Of a stretch of DNA of 64,000 nt, positions 46,197 to 55,900 are shown piece after piece (within the stretch, counting starts at the first letter, position 1; each line of letters starts with the position of its first letter). The position numbers were made by a program, and so were the translations under genes. The stretch comes from Anaerocaecibacter muris. Lineage in GTDB: Bacteria; Bacillota; Clostridia; Christensenellales; Pumilibacteraceae. The notes under the pieces were generated by a model. The model worked only from the letters and a program-made list of their open reading frames with translations, was not told the DNA's origin and searched no databases. Location of the stretch: contig NZ_CALPCE010000002.1 in the NCBI RefSeq assembly GCF_943192945.1, positions 186,001 to 250,000 of the forward strand, read 5' to 3'.

Positions 46197-46670
46197 ATGA
46201 ATTGGGGCAATTTTTATGCCATCATGGGCGCGGCGATCGCCGTTATCGTATCGGGCATAGGTTCGGCAATAGGCGTCGGCAGAGCGGGACAGGCTTCTGC
46301 GGCGTTGCTCGGCAAACAACCCGATAAGTTCGGCAACACCATGATCTTGCAGGTCATGCCGTCCACGCAGGGCTTGTACGGCTTTGTCGTTGCGTTTATG
46401 ACAATGATTAAGCTAAACGTGTTCGGCGAAATGGCAGTGCTTACCGCGGCGCAGGGCTGGATAATCTTTGCGTTCTGCATGCCTATCGCTATTGTCGGCT
46501 TGGTGTCGGCTATCATGCAAGGCAATGTCGCTATCGGTTGCATCAACCTTATCGGCAAGCAGGAAAAACAGCTCGGTCACGCTATCCCGATGCTTGTTCT
46601 TGTCGAGATTTTCGCGATATTCGCGTTTATAGTTTCCATACTCGGCGTTATGCTTTTGGAAATAGGCTGA
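46197..46670 (+). CDS. atpK: V/A-type ATPase subunit K (rotor ring, 4-helix form, Na+-type ligands)
   Basis: A 157-residue double-hairpin proteolipid. Only one carboxylate (Glu137 in VEIFAIF) is present, the first-hairpin site being replaced by PSTQGLYG. Thr57, Gln58, Gln108 (MQGN) and Glu137 correspond to the Na+ ligands Thr64, Gln65, Gln110 and Glu139 of Enterococcus hirae NtpK, which suggests a Na+-coupled enzyme. AAGGAGAAAG provides the start. The high number of copies per complex fits its own strong ribosome site. Confidence 0.95.
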   Translation: MNWGNFYAIMGAAIAVIVSGIGSAIGVGRAGQASAALLGKQPDKFGNTMILQVMPSTQGLYGFVVAFMTMIKLNVFGEMAVLTAAQGWIIFAFCMPIAIVGLVSAIMQGNVAIGCINLIGKQEKQLGHAIPMLVLVEIFAIFAFIVSILGVMLLEIG

Positions 46671-46672
46671 TT

Positions 46673-47254
46673 ATGGTCGGCAAGCAAAAACTTATAGACG
46701 AAATTCTGTCGTCGGCTAAAAAAACGGCGGCGGCTATGGTCGAGGAAGCGACCGCCGAGCAGACCGAGGCGCTTGCCGCGCTCCGCAAGGAGCTGGACGC
46801 GGCGCAGGCGGAAAGCCTTGCGCGCTCCGACAAAGCCGCAGACGACTACTATTCGGGTCAAGTCAAACTGGGCGATCTCGAAGCGGGCAAAGCGCTTTTG
46901 CATGCCAAACAGCGTTGCGTCGCGGCGGTGTACGACGGTGTGCGCGATAAAATTTTGCGCGCGCCCGACGCCGAATATCTTGCGCTTTTGCAAAAGTTGG
47001 TGGTCGAGGTTTGCGAGGACGGCGACGAAATTATTGCGGCAAAGTCCGACGCGAAACGCGTCAATGCGGCTTGGGTCAAAAAGGTGAGCGCGGCGGCGAA
47101 AAAGAAGCTGACGCTGTCCAAGGTACAGGGCGACTTTTCGGGCGGGGTTATTTTGCGCAATCCGCGTTACGACAGAGATTTAAGCGTGGACGAGATTGTC
47201 GCGGAGCTTAAAGAGCGCACCGTCGGCGACACGCTTAAAGCATTGGGGCTGTAA
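46673..47254 (+). CDS. atpE: V/A-type ATPase subunit E
   Basis: A 193-residue peripheral stalk subunit: a long N-terminal helix (IDEILSSAKKTAAAMVEEAT, about residues 6-95) and a small alpha/beta head (VQGDFSGGVILRNPRYDRDLSVDEIVAEL). The start ATG at 46673 is 3 nt after the subunit K stop. The last codon overlaps the subunit C start. Confidence 0.93.
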   Translation: MVGKQKLIDEILSSAKKTAAAMVEEATAEQTEALAALRKELDAAQAESLARSDKAADDYYSGQVKLGDLEAGKALLHAKQRCVAAVYDGVRDKILRAPDAEYLALLQKLVVEVCEDGDEIIAAKSDAKRVNAAWVKKVSAAAKKKLTLSKVQGDFSGGVILRNPRYDRDLSVDEIVAELKERTVGDTLKALGL

Positions 47255-48174
47255 TGATTACGACCAAAGTTTACGCCAATATGTCGGCTATGCAGTACGG
47301 CAAGCGCATGGACGCGGAACGACTGCGGCGCGTCGTCGAGGCGAAGTCGCTCGGCGAAGCGTTTAAAATGCTGGGCGATTACGGGTTTTATTATTCCGAC
47401 GGGCTGACCGTTGACGGGTTTATCGTCGGCGAAACGGACAGGCTGATAGAGTTTATTTCCGACGTTGCGGCGAGCGAACGACTTAAAACCGCACTGACGG
47501 CGCGGTTCGTTTACAACAACGCAAAGCTCGCGTACAAATCGCGGTTTGCGAGCGTGCCGTCGGACGGGTACTATTCGGTCGGCGCGGACGCGGAAAAGAT
47601 AGCCAAAGGCGACTATTCGGAAACGGACAAATTTTTGTGCGCCGCGCTCCAAGAGCTGGACGAGGCGGAAGAAAACAAGCCGCAGGCGATTGATTTGTCG
47701 CTCACCCGCGCCATGTACAAACAGGTGCTCTCGTGCGGAATACGTCCGCTTAAAAAGTATTTCCGCGCGGAAATAGACATGAAAAATATTCTGTCCGCGG
47801 CGCGCATGAAACGGCTTAACATGTCGAGCGGCGACGAGTTTATAGACGGCGGAAGTTTGCGGCGCGACATGCTCGACGAGGCGGTTGCGGCGGAACGCTT
47901 TGCCGAGTGTTTCGAGAACACGCCGTACTATGAGTATGCCGAAAACATCGAGCGCGGCGAGTTTAAAGAGTTATGGCGCGCAGAACGCGACGCGGACGAC
48001 TATCTGTATTATTTGACCGAAGGAACGGTGACGGCATACACTTCGTTCTTGCCGTTTCTAAACTACTACACCGAAACGTTGGTCGAATTAAAAACGGTAA
48101 AGACCGCGTTGGTATGTATAAAGACAAACGCGCGCGGAAGTTTTTACGAGCGTATCCCGCAACTTTACAAGTAG
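47254..48174 (+). CDS. atpC: V/A-type ATPase subunit C (d subunit, rotor funnel)
   Basis: A 306-residue helical funnel joining the central shaft to the K ring. YANMSAMQYGKRMDAERLRR and the closing segment GSFYERIPQLYK are family-like. Its ATG overlaps the subunit E stop (TAATG). Position between E and F is diagnostic. Confidence 0.93.
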   Translation: MITTKVYANMSAMQYGKRMDAERLRRVVEAKSLGEAFKMLGDYGFYYSDGLTVDGFIVGETDRLIEFISDVAASERLKTALTARFVYNNAKLAYKSRFASVPSDGYYSVGADAEKIAKGDYSETDKFLCAALQELDEAEENKPQAIDLSLTRAMYKQVLSCGIRPLKKYFRAEIDMKNILSAARMKRLNMSSGDEFIDGGSLRRDMLDEAVAAERFAECFENTPYYEYAENIERGEFKELWRAERDADDYLYYLTEGTVTAYTSFLPFLNYYTETLVELKTVKTALVCIKTNARGSFYERIPQLYK

Positions 48175-48214
48175 CGGAGAGAGCTGTTGACGGGGCTACC
48201 GTCGGGGCAGGGTT

Positions 48215-48541
48215 ATGGAAAAAATAGGCAAAATTGCGGTAATAGGCGACGGCGAGAGCGCAACGGCGTTTCTCGCAATCGGCGCGGCTGTGTACAAAGT
48301 TGACGACGAATACAAGGCGGCGGACGTCTTGCGCGACCTTGCCAAGACCGACGAATACGCGGTTATTTTGGTCACGGAAAATTATGCCGCAAAGATGTCC
48401 GCGCTTATGGACAAGCTCAAACAACAGCCTTATCCGGCGGTGCTCGCTATCCCGTCCTCGACGGGTTCAAACGGGTTCGGCTTGGCGGGCGTTAAAAAGG
48501 ACGTTGAAAAAGCCGTCGGCGTGGATATACTGTTCAATTAA
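48215..48541 (+). CDS. atpF: V/A-type ATPase subunit F
   Basis: A 108-residue central-shaft subunit with a CheY-like fold: KIAVIGDGESATAFLAIGA at the N-terminus, YAVILVTENYA in the middle and AVLAIPSSTGSNGFGLAGVK. It follows subunit C after 40 nt and precedes the repeat insert. Confidence 0.92.
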   Translation: MEKIGKIAVIGDGESATAFLAIGAAVYKVDDEYKAADVLRDLAKTDEYAVILVTENYAAKMSALMDKLKQQPYPAVLAIPSSTGSNGFGLAGVKKDVEKAVGVDILFN

Positions 48542-48825
48542 ATGAATAAATAAAAGATAAAAGATAATAGTTGAGGAAGTTTTGCTCGTCGCAAAGCTTG
48601 ATTAAATTAAAAAAAGTATAAGTCCACACCCCCATCATTTCGAGCTTGTCGAGAAATCAAGGCGAACCGCCGCAAGGTGAAGCGGCAACGGCACGCACAC
48701 ACAACATTTCGAGCATGTCGAGAAATTCGGGCGACCCGCCGCAAGACGGTAAAGTAACAATAATAACGGCGGCTAACGCCAAACAAACAACAACAGCAAA
48801 CGCACGAGCGAAATCCAATCTGTGA
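48542..48825. repeat. Dispersed repeat inserted between atpF and atpA
   Basis: The module AATAAAAGATAAAAGATAAT, then GAGGAAGTTTTGC...GCAAAGCTTGATT, is followed by CCCCCATCATTTCGAGC, an AGGCGAACCGCCGCA block, and a second CATTTCGAGC copy near 48705. It separates the two halves of the ATPase operon. No ORF, promoter of good quality or tRNA is seen in it. The hairpin has a mispaired base and a weak T tail, so it may attenuate rather than stop transcription. Confidence 0.7.
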
Positions 48826-48840
48826 TTGTCAAGGAGCAAC

Positions 48841-50595
48841 ATGGGCAAAATCATTAAAATAAGCGGACCGTTGATTGTGGCGGACGGCATGCAGGACGTT
48901 AAGATGTACGACGTTGTGCGCGTGTCCGGTAAAGGTCTTATCGGCGAGGTCATAGAACTTCGCGGCGATCGCGCGTCCATACAGGTATATGAAGAAACGA
49001 GCATGCTCGGCACGGGCGAGCCTGTAACGTCTACCGAACAGCCGCTGTCTGTCGAGCTCGGACCGGGGCTTATCGGCGGCATTTACGACGGTATTCAACG
49101 CCCGCTCGAAGCGCTTGCGGCTATTTCCGGCGATAGGATTGACCGCGGCGTGAGCGCGCCCGCTATCGACCGCAAAAAGAAATGGGCGTTCGTTCCCACG
49201 GTCAAAAAAGGCGACAATGTTATTGCGGGCGACGTTATCGGCACGGTCAAAGAAAACGAGGTCGTCGAGCACAGAATAACCGTTCCGTTCGGTATCGGCG
49301 GCGTTATCGAAAAAATTTCGAGCGGCGAATTTACCGTCGAGCAGGTCGTCGCTGTCGTGTCCGACGGAAAAGTCAAGCACGACGTTACCATGTTGCAACG
49401 CTGGCCGGTGCGCAAGGGCAGACCTTACGCCGAAAAACTTCCGCCGATCGAACCGCTTATCACCGGTCAACGCGTCGTAGACACGCTGTTCCCCATAGCT
49501 CGCGGCGGCGTGGCGGCTGTTCCCGGCCCGTTCGGGTCGGGCAAGACGGTGTTGCAACACGCGCTTGCCAAGTGGTCGGACGCGGATATTATAGTGTACG
49601 TCGGGTGCGGCGAGCGCGGCAACGAAATGACCGACGTTCTTAACGAGTTCCCCGAACTTATCGACCCCAAAACGGGTCAACCGCTTATGAAGCGCACCGT
49701 GCTAATCGCCAACACTTCGGACATGCCCGTCGCGGCGCGCGAGGCGAGCATTTACACGGGCATCACGATTGCCGAATACTACCGCGACATGGGATATTCG
49801 GTCGCTATCATGGCGGACTCCACGTCGCGTTGGGCGGAGGCTTTGCGTGAAATGAGCGGCAGACTTCAAGAAATGCCGGGGGAGGAAGGCTATCCCGCGT
49901 ACCTATCGAGCAGGCTCGCCGAATTTTACGAGCGCGCGGGGTCTGTCAAGATTTTGGGATCGACGGAGCGCGTCGGGTCGGTTACGGCTATCGGCGCGGT
50001 GTCGCCTCCCGGCGGCGATATGTCCGAGCCCGTCAGTCAAGCGACGCTCCGCATAGTCAAGGTGTACTGGGGCTTGTCGAGCGCGCTTGCGTACAAGCGG
50101 CATTTCCCCGCGATAGATTGGCTTGTCAGTTATTCGCTGTACAGCGACAGGCTGGCGGACTGGTTCACGCGCAATGTGGACGCGCAGTTCACGGCGTACA
50201 GAACGGAAATAAGCAAGATTTTGCAGGAGGAAGCGCGGCTGGACGAAATTGTCAGGCTTGTCGGCATGGACGCGCTGTCGCCGCGCGACAGGCTCACCAT
50301 GGAAGCCGCGAAGTCTGTGCGCGAGGACTATTTGCATCAAAACTCTTTCCACGAAGTCGATACGTATACTTCGCTCAAAAAGCAGTTCAAAATGCTTAAA
50401 CTCATAGTGGATTTCTATTTTCAGGCGCTTCGCGCGCTCGATCGCGGCGTGAGCGTAAACGCCATACTCAAACTACCGTGCCGCGAGCAGATAGGCAGGG
50501 CGAAATACGTCGTGGAAAGCGATATATCCGCGCTCGACGGTATTCATGCGGACATGACGCGCGAGCTGGCGGAGCTTAAAAAGGAGGACGAGTAA
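48841..50595 (+). CDS. atpA: V/A-type ATPase catalytic subunit A
   Basis: The 584-residue ATP-hydrolysing/synthesising subunit. The N-terminal barrel ([16 protein letters not shown]) and the A-specific bulge domain (about 110-190) precede the P-loop [11 protein letters not shown] (about residue 226-236), [12 protein letters not shown], Walker [20 protein letters not shown] and [20 protein letters not shown] supports the ATG at 48841 over an in-frame ATG five codons earlier. It ends in a 1-nt overlap with subunit B. Confidence 0.97.
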   Translation: MGKIIKISGPLIVADGMQDVKMYDVVRVSGKGLIGEVIELRGDRASIQVYEETSMLGTGEPVTSTEQPLSVELGPGLIGGIYDGIQRPLEALAAISGDRIDRGVSAPAIDRKKKWAFVPTVKKGDNVIAGDVIGTVKENEVVEHRITVPFGIGGVIEKISSGEFTVEQVVAVVSDGKVKHDVTMLQRWPVRKGRPYAEKLPPIEPLITGQRVVDTLFPIARGGVAAVPGPFGSGKTVLQHALAKWSDADIIVYVGCGERGNEMTDVLNEFPELIDPKTGQPLMKRTVLIANTSDMPVAAREASIYTGITIAEYYRDMGYSVAIMADSTSRWAEALREMSGRLQEMPGEEGYPAYLSSRLAEFYERAGSVKILGSTERVGSVTAIGAVSPPGGDMSEPVSQATLRIVKVYWGLSSALAYKRHFPAIDWLVSYSLYSDRLADWFTRNVDAQFTAYRTEISKILQEEARLDEIVRLVGMDALSPRDRLTMEAAKSVREDYLHQNSFHEVDTYTSLKKQFKMLKLIVDFYFQALRALDRGVSVNAILKLPCREQIGRAKYVVESDISALDGIHADMTRELAELKKEDE

Positions 50596-51980
50596 TGCGC
50601 AAGGAATATAGGACGATTAAAGAGGTCGTCGGTCCGCTCATGCTTGTTGAACAGGTCGAGGGCGTTAAGTACAACGAGCTTGTAAAAATTTCGCAGGGCG
50701 GAGCGGACGAAGCGCGGCTCGGCAGAGTGCTCGAAGTGGACGGCGACAAAGCGTTGGTTCAGCTTTTCGCGCCCAGTCGCGGGCTTAAAATTTCGGAGGC
50801 GAAAGCGGCGTTCACGGGCAAAGCCATAGAACTCAAAGTGTCGCACGACATGCTCGGCAGGGTGTTCGACGGCATGGGCAATCCCATTGACGGCGGCGCG
50901 GAAATCCTGCCCGAAAAGAGCTTGGATATAAACGGCAGCCCGCTCAACCCCGTTGCGCGCGACTATCCCAACGAGTTTATTCAAACGGGCGTGAGCGCGA
51001 TTGACGGGCTTAACACGCTTGTCCGCGGTCAAAAATTGCCTGTCTTTTCGGCGTCGGGTCTGCCGCATGCCGACCTCGCGGCGCAGATAGCTCGGCAAGC
51101 GCAGGTCAAAAACACCGACGATAAGTTTGCCGTCGTGTTTGCGGCAATGGGCATAACCTACGAGGAGAGCGAGTTTTTTATAAACGACTTCCGCAGGACG
51201 GGCGCGATAGATAGGACTGTAATGTTTTTGAACTTGGCTAACGACCCCGCCGTCGAGCGCATCAACACGCCGCGCATGGCTATGACCGCCGCGGAATATC
51301 TGGCGTTCGATTGCGGCATGCACGTGCTTGTTATCATGACGGACATAACCAACTATGCGGAGGCGTTGCGCGAGATTTCGGCGGCGCGCCGCGAGGTTCC
51401 CGGTCGGCGCGGCTATCCCGGATATTTGTATACCGACCTTGCTACCATTTACGAGCGCGCGGGGCGTATACGCGGCAAGGCGGGCTCTATAACGCTTATA
51501 CCCATACTGACAATGCCGGAGGACGACAAAACGCACCCCATACCCGACCTTACGGGCTACATCACCGAGGGGCAGATAATCCTGTCGCGCGAACTGTACA
51601 AAAAAGGACTAAACCCGCCGATAGACGTTTTGCCGTCGCTGTCACGGCTTAAAGACAAGGGCATAGGCAAGGGCAAAACGCGCAAGGATCACGCCGACAC
51701 AATGAACCAGCTTTTCTCGGCGTATGCGCGCGGCAAGGACGCAAAAGAACTGGGGTCGATTTTGGGCGACGCCGCGCTCTCCGACGTTGACAGGCTGTAT
51801 GCCAAGTTCGCCGAGGAGTTTGAAAAACAGTATATCAATCAGGGTTTCAACGCCAACCGCAGTATCGAAGAAACTTTGGACATCGGTTGGAAACTGCTTA
51901 AAATTTTGCCGCGTTCGGAGCTGAAACGCATACGCGACGAATACTTGCAAGAGTTTTACGGCAAGGAAACGGAACTGTAA
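50595..51980 (+). CDS. atpB: V/A-type ATPase regulatory subunit B
   Basis: The 461-residue non-catalytic partner of A. The position of the P-loop reads [18 protein letters not shown], as in other B subunits, without a functional Walker lysine. [35 protein letters not shown] and [27 protein letters not shown] are typical. Translationally coupled to atpA. Confidence 0.97.
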   Translation: MRKEYRTIKEVVGPLMLVEQVEGVKYNELVKISQGGADEARLGRVLEVDGDKALVQLFAPSRGLKISEAKAAFTGKAIELKVSHDMLGRVFDGMGNPIDGGAEILPEKSLDINGSPLNPVARDYPNEFIQTGVSAIDGLNTLVRGQKLPVFSASGLPHADLAAQIARQAQVKNTDDKFAVVFAAMGITYEESEFFINDFRRTGAIDRTVMFLNLANDPAVERINTPRMAMTAAEYLAFDCGMHVLVIMTDITNYAEALREISAARREVPGRRGYPGYLYTDLATIYERAGRIRGKAGSITLIPILTMPEDDKTHPIPDLTGYITEGQIILSRELYKKGLNPPIDVLPSLSRLKDKGIGKGKTRKDHADTMNQLFSAYARGKDAKELGSILGDAALSDVDRLYAKFAEEFEKQYINQGFNANRSIEETLDIGWKLLKILPRSELKRIRDEYLQEFYGKETEL

Positions 51981-52024
51981 TTTTACGGTTGTAACTTCGA
52001 TATTATCGATATAAGCGGAGCGTC

Positions 52025-52636
52025 ATGTCAAGATTAAACGTAAACCCCACGCGCATGGAACTGCGCAGGCTTAAAGACAGGCTCAAAACCGCGGAGCGCG
52101 GACACAAGCTGTTAAAAGACAAGTCGGACGAAATGGTGCGGCAGTTTTTGGTTTTGATTAAAGAGAACAAACGCCTGCGCGAGGAGATAGAGGGCGAAAT
52201 AGCCGACGCGCTAAAAGCGTTTGCCATGTCGGGCGGCGCGCCGCTCGAAGTGGTGCAGGCGATAGCGTTGCCCACGCTCACCGCGTCGGTCACGGTCGGC
52301 ACTAAAAACGTCATGGGCGTAGACGTGCCGTACATGCAGACCAAGCGCGTGGGCGAAGTGCGGTTGCCGTATGCGCTGTGTTCCGCGCCCGCCGAACTGG
52401 ACGACGCCGTGCTAAAACTAACCGCGCTTGCGGATAAACTGTTGCACTTGGCGGAAGTGGAAAAAACGTGCAACATGCTCGCCGACGAAATAGAAAAAAA
52501 CCGCCGCAGGGTCAACGCGTTGGAATACGTCATGATCCCGCAGTTGCAGGAAACGATAAAGTATATTTTAATGAAACTCGACGAGAACGAGCGCGCGGCG
52601 ATAGTGCGTTTGATGAAAGTAAAAGACAACACCTGA
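52025..52636 (+). CDS. atpD: V/A-type ATPase subunit D (central shaft)
   Basis: A 203-residue antiparallel coiled-coil shaft: RLNVNPTRMELRRLKDRLKT at the N-terminus, a short beta tip (VPYMQTKRVGEVRLPYALC), and IEKNRRRVNALEYVMIPQLQETIKYI in the C-terminal helix. It is the last gene of the operon; a terminator follows within 35 nt. Confidence 0.96.
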   Translation: MSRLNVNPTRMELRRLKDRLKTAERGHKLLKDKSDEMVRQFLVLIKENKRLREEIEGEIADALKAFAMSGGAPLEVVQAIALPTLTASVTVGTKNVMGVDVPYMQTKRVGEVRLPYALCSAPAELDDAVLKLTALADKLLHLAEVEKTCNMLADEIEKNRRRVNALEYVMIPQLQETIKYILMKLDENERAAIVRLMKVKDNT

Positions 52637-52670
52637 ATTTCGCTTGACGGCGCATATAACAGTAAACGGA

Positions 52671-52695
52671 AAACACGGACTAACCGTGTTTTTTG
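52671..52695 (+). terminator. Terminator of the ATPase operon
   Basis: AACACGG, loop ACTAA, CCGTGTT followed by TTTTG. Confidence 0.85.
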
Positions 52696-52822
52696 TTGCT
52701 GAAAATATTACGGCAAAATTCACGCGGCGGTACTGTGCGTAGTCTAAAATATAAAAATTGCGAAAAAAATCAAATAATGTCGAGAAATAAGTAAAATAAG
52801 TGAAAAAATCATGTTTATACGC

Positions 52823-52851
52823 TTGACAGGGGAGAGGTGGCATTGTAAAAT
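52823..52851 (+). promoter_or_regulatory. Promoter of the second surface cassette, interrupted G-rich spacer
   Basis: TTGACA (52823-52828), a 17-nt spacer starting GGGGAGAGGTGG, and TAAAAT (52846-52851). The spacer has the G-rich composition of the G-run promoters at 10.9 and 20.8 kb but is broken by A and T, so it should not slip. The 17-base upstream element is not found here. Confidence 0.65.
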
Positions 52852-52943
52852 AATAAACGGGTAAAGAGTTATTATTACGGGAATAAGTTGAGCCTTAATA
52901 TTTAACTCGCGTGTTACATTTTTTATCAAGGAGTATGGAATTT

Positions 52944-55900
52944 ATGGGGTTTAGGAGTCTGACTGCTCGAAAATTGTGCGTAACTGTAATTGCGCTCATT
53001 TTTGCATGCGCTGCGGCTTTCGCTTTTTTGTTCGCGCCGACAACCGCGATAAAAGCGGAAGAAAGCTCGACAGTTCCGAATATCGAGTTGGGCGCAATCG
53101 GCGTTACATACATAATCGGCGACGACAGCGTTAATAATTTGATTGGCGCGGAAGAAGTAAACGGAAACGCGGAAGAATACGGCTGGTATGTTTACAGCGA
53201 AGCGAACAATACGTACAGATATACTCGACTCGATATGGGCTGGGCGGCGGCGATGAGCGCCGTGACTTCCGCGAATAACCGCGTGCGAGTCGTGCTTGCG
53301 AGCGATTGGATTGCTCAACCCACCGAACGCGAGGTGAGCAATAATAAACTACTTTATACTTCGTTCGGCGCGGACGAAAAAGTTTTTCCTTACGGACGAC
53401 TGGAAATTCCGCAAGGCATGTATATGCAACTCGACCTTAACGGTAATGTACTCGATCGCGGATTGGATTGTCAGGGTAACGGATTGGATTATCAGGGTAA
53501 TGAGTATTCGTCGGTAATTTACGGCAAAAATTGCGAATTGGAAATAATCGACGGCGATCCGACCAAAACTCACGAAGGGCGGTACGATTATGAAAAGACT
53601 GTAAACGCAGAGGACGGTCAAGTCCAAAACCAAACCGTAAACGTAAACGGCGGAATTATAGCGGGCGCATATGTTTCTGACAGTGCGACTATCGGAGCGG
53701 TTTATATGGAGTCTGCCAAATTGCTGTTGCGCGGCGGAACCATTACAAAAAACGGGACTAATCCTTCCGGTGGATATATATTATGTAGCGGCATTTATGC
53801 TAAAAATACCGAATTCGTGATGCTCGGCGGAAATATAGTCAATAATTCGAGCCCGTCACAGGCAGGTACTTCTGGCGGAGGCGTTTATGTAAGCAATTTT
53901 AGCATATTTTACATGTATAACGGTAAAATTTCGGATAATCGAACCGAATGCTACGGAGGCGGAGTGAGTGTTTCCGACGCTTCGAATTTTGTGATGTACG
54001 GCGGTGAAATATCCGCTAACCGTGCTAAAAGTCGAGGCGACGGTGTTTATTTAAATAAAGGTAGCGATATGATAATATCCGGCGGAAAAGTTTGCGGAAA
54101 TCCTAGTGTAAGAAAAAGCGGCAACTATGGCGGCGGCGTGGGGGTGTACTCATCGACGCTTACAATTACAGGCGGCGAGATATTCGATAATATGTCGGGA
54201 GGGATTGATGTAATGGATTCCGACGTCACAATATCGGGCGGCGAGATATACAATAACGAATCGCAAGCTAACGGCGGAGGTTTGCGTGCATCATCAGACT
54301 GCGACGTCACAATATCGGGCGGCGAGATATACAATAACGAATCTCAAACCGACGGCGGAGGTTTGTATGCAACAAACTCCGACGTCACAATATCGGGCGG
54401 AAGAATTTACGGAAATACGGCTAAACAGCGCGGTGGCGGTATATATACGGAGAAAAATTCTTTTACCGTAACGGGCGGCGAAATAACAGGCAATACGGCA
54501 GTCCAAGAAAGTGCGGGCGTGCTGTGTAATTCGGACAAAATAAACTTCGGCGGCAATCCCGTAATAAAAAATAATACGGTAACAGGGCAAAGTAACGGCG
54601 ATAGGCATAATTTTGTATTGGGATCTGGTAAGCGGATTAACTTTATTTCAAAGATGGAAGACGATGCGGAAGTATTTATTACGTGCCAGACGGTTTTTGC
54701 ATATTCGGGAAATCAGTCTTACATAAAATACCATAACGTCAACGGCGTTCCCCTCGACCCTAATAAATACTTCGAAAGCTCGTCTGAAACCAAGACAATA
54801 TTACTGCTCGACAGCGAATTATGCGACTTGAACGGCGCACCGCAAAAAATCACGTTTAAAACTGCATACGCCTCCACCCCCGCCGAGCTAACTGAAACTA
54901 CCGGATATTACGGTGCGTGGTACGATTACGCGAAAGACAGTAAAATACAGTACGAACTGACAATCGACGCGGAAAATCAAACGCCGAAAGAAATAAGCAA
55001 GCAAGACTTCGACGGAACATACGTGGCATATACAGGCGACATAACGGACGCAGGACATTACAAAATAACATACGGAATAAATATCGGAGGTAAAGAATAT
55101 AACCTCGATTACTATATAACCATCCTACCGCAAGATATAACGAGCGAAGCGGTAACAGCCTTAAGCGAAAGCAAGTACGAGTACGACGGAACAGTCAAAG
55201 AGCCGAGCGTGACCGTGACGTATAACGGTACCGCGCTGACGGCAAATAAAGACTACGAAATAACGTACAAAAACAATATCGACGCAGGCACAGGGTATGC
55301 GGTAATAAACTTCAAAGGGAATTATACCGGCAAAAAAGAACTGCCGTTTGAAATAAATATCACAGGCGGACAGTATAACGTCGCGTGGGAGTATTACGAC
55401 GGCACGGCATGGACGGAAGTAACCGAACAAACGAAGTTCGAGTATATCCCCGGGTACAGAGGGAACCAAACAAATAAAGTCCGAGCAAAACTGACGCTCA
55501 AAGGCGCCGCCGCACACGGGGATGTAATCAAGTACGCGTATGCGGACGGAGTAACGGAGTATAACGATCCCGCTGTCAGCGCAACGAACATAAGCGAAAT
55601 AACGGTTAAGTATACGTACAACGCCGAAACCGTCGCCGCGTTCAGGAACGCAGGCGAGTATACCGTGTGGTTGAACGGAGAATCGGATTACCCCATAGGC
55701 GGAAAACACGAAACCCCGCTCAATATTACAAAGTACGAAATAAAAGAAACAGACGAGCGACTGACCGTAAGAATAACTGACGGGAATCAGGAATACGACG
55801 GCTCGCTGAAACGCCCGACCGTCAAAGTAGTGTTAGATTACTTGGTTTTGTATGAAGGCATAGATTACGAGGTAACATACAGCGACGAGACGCACGAGGA

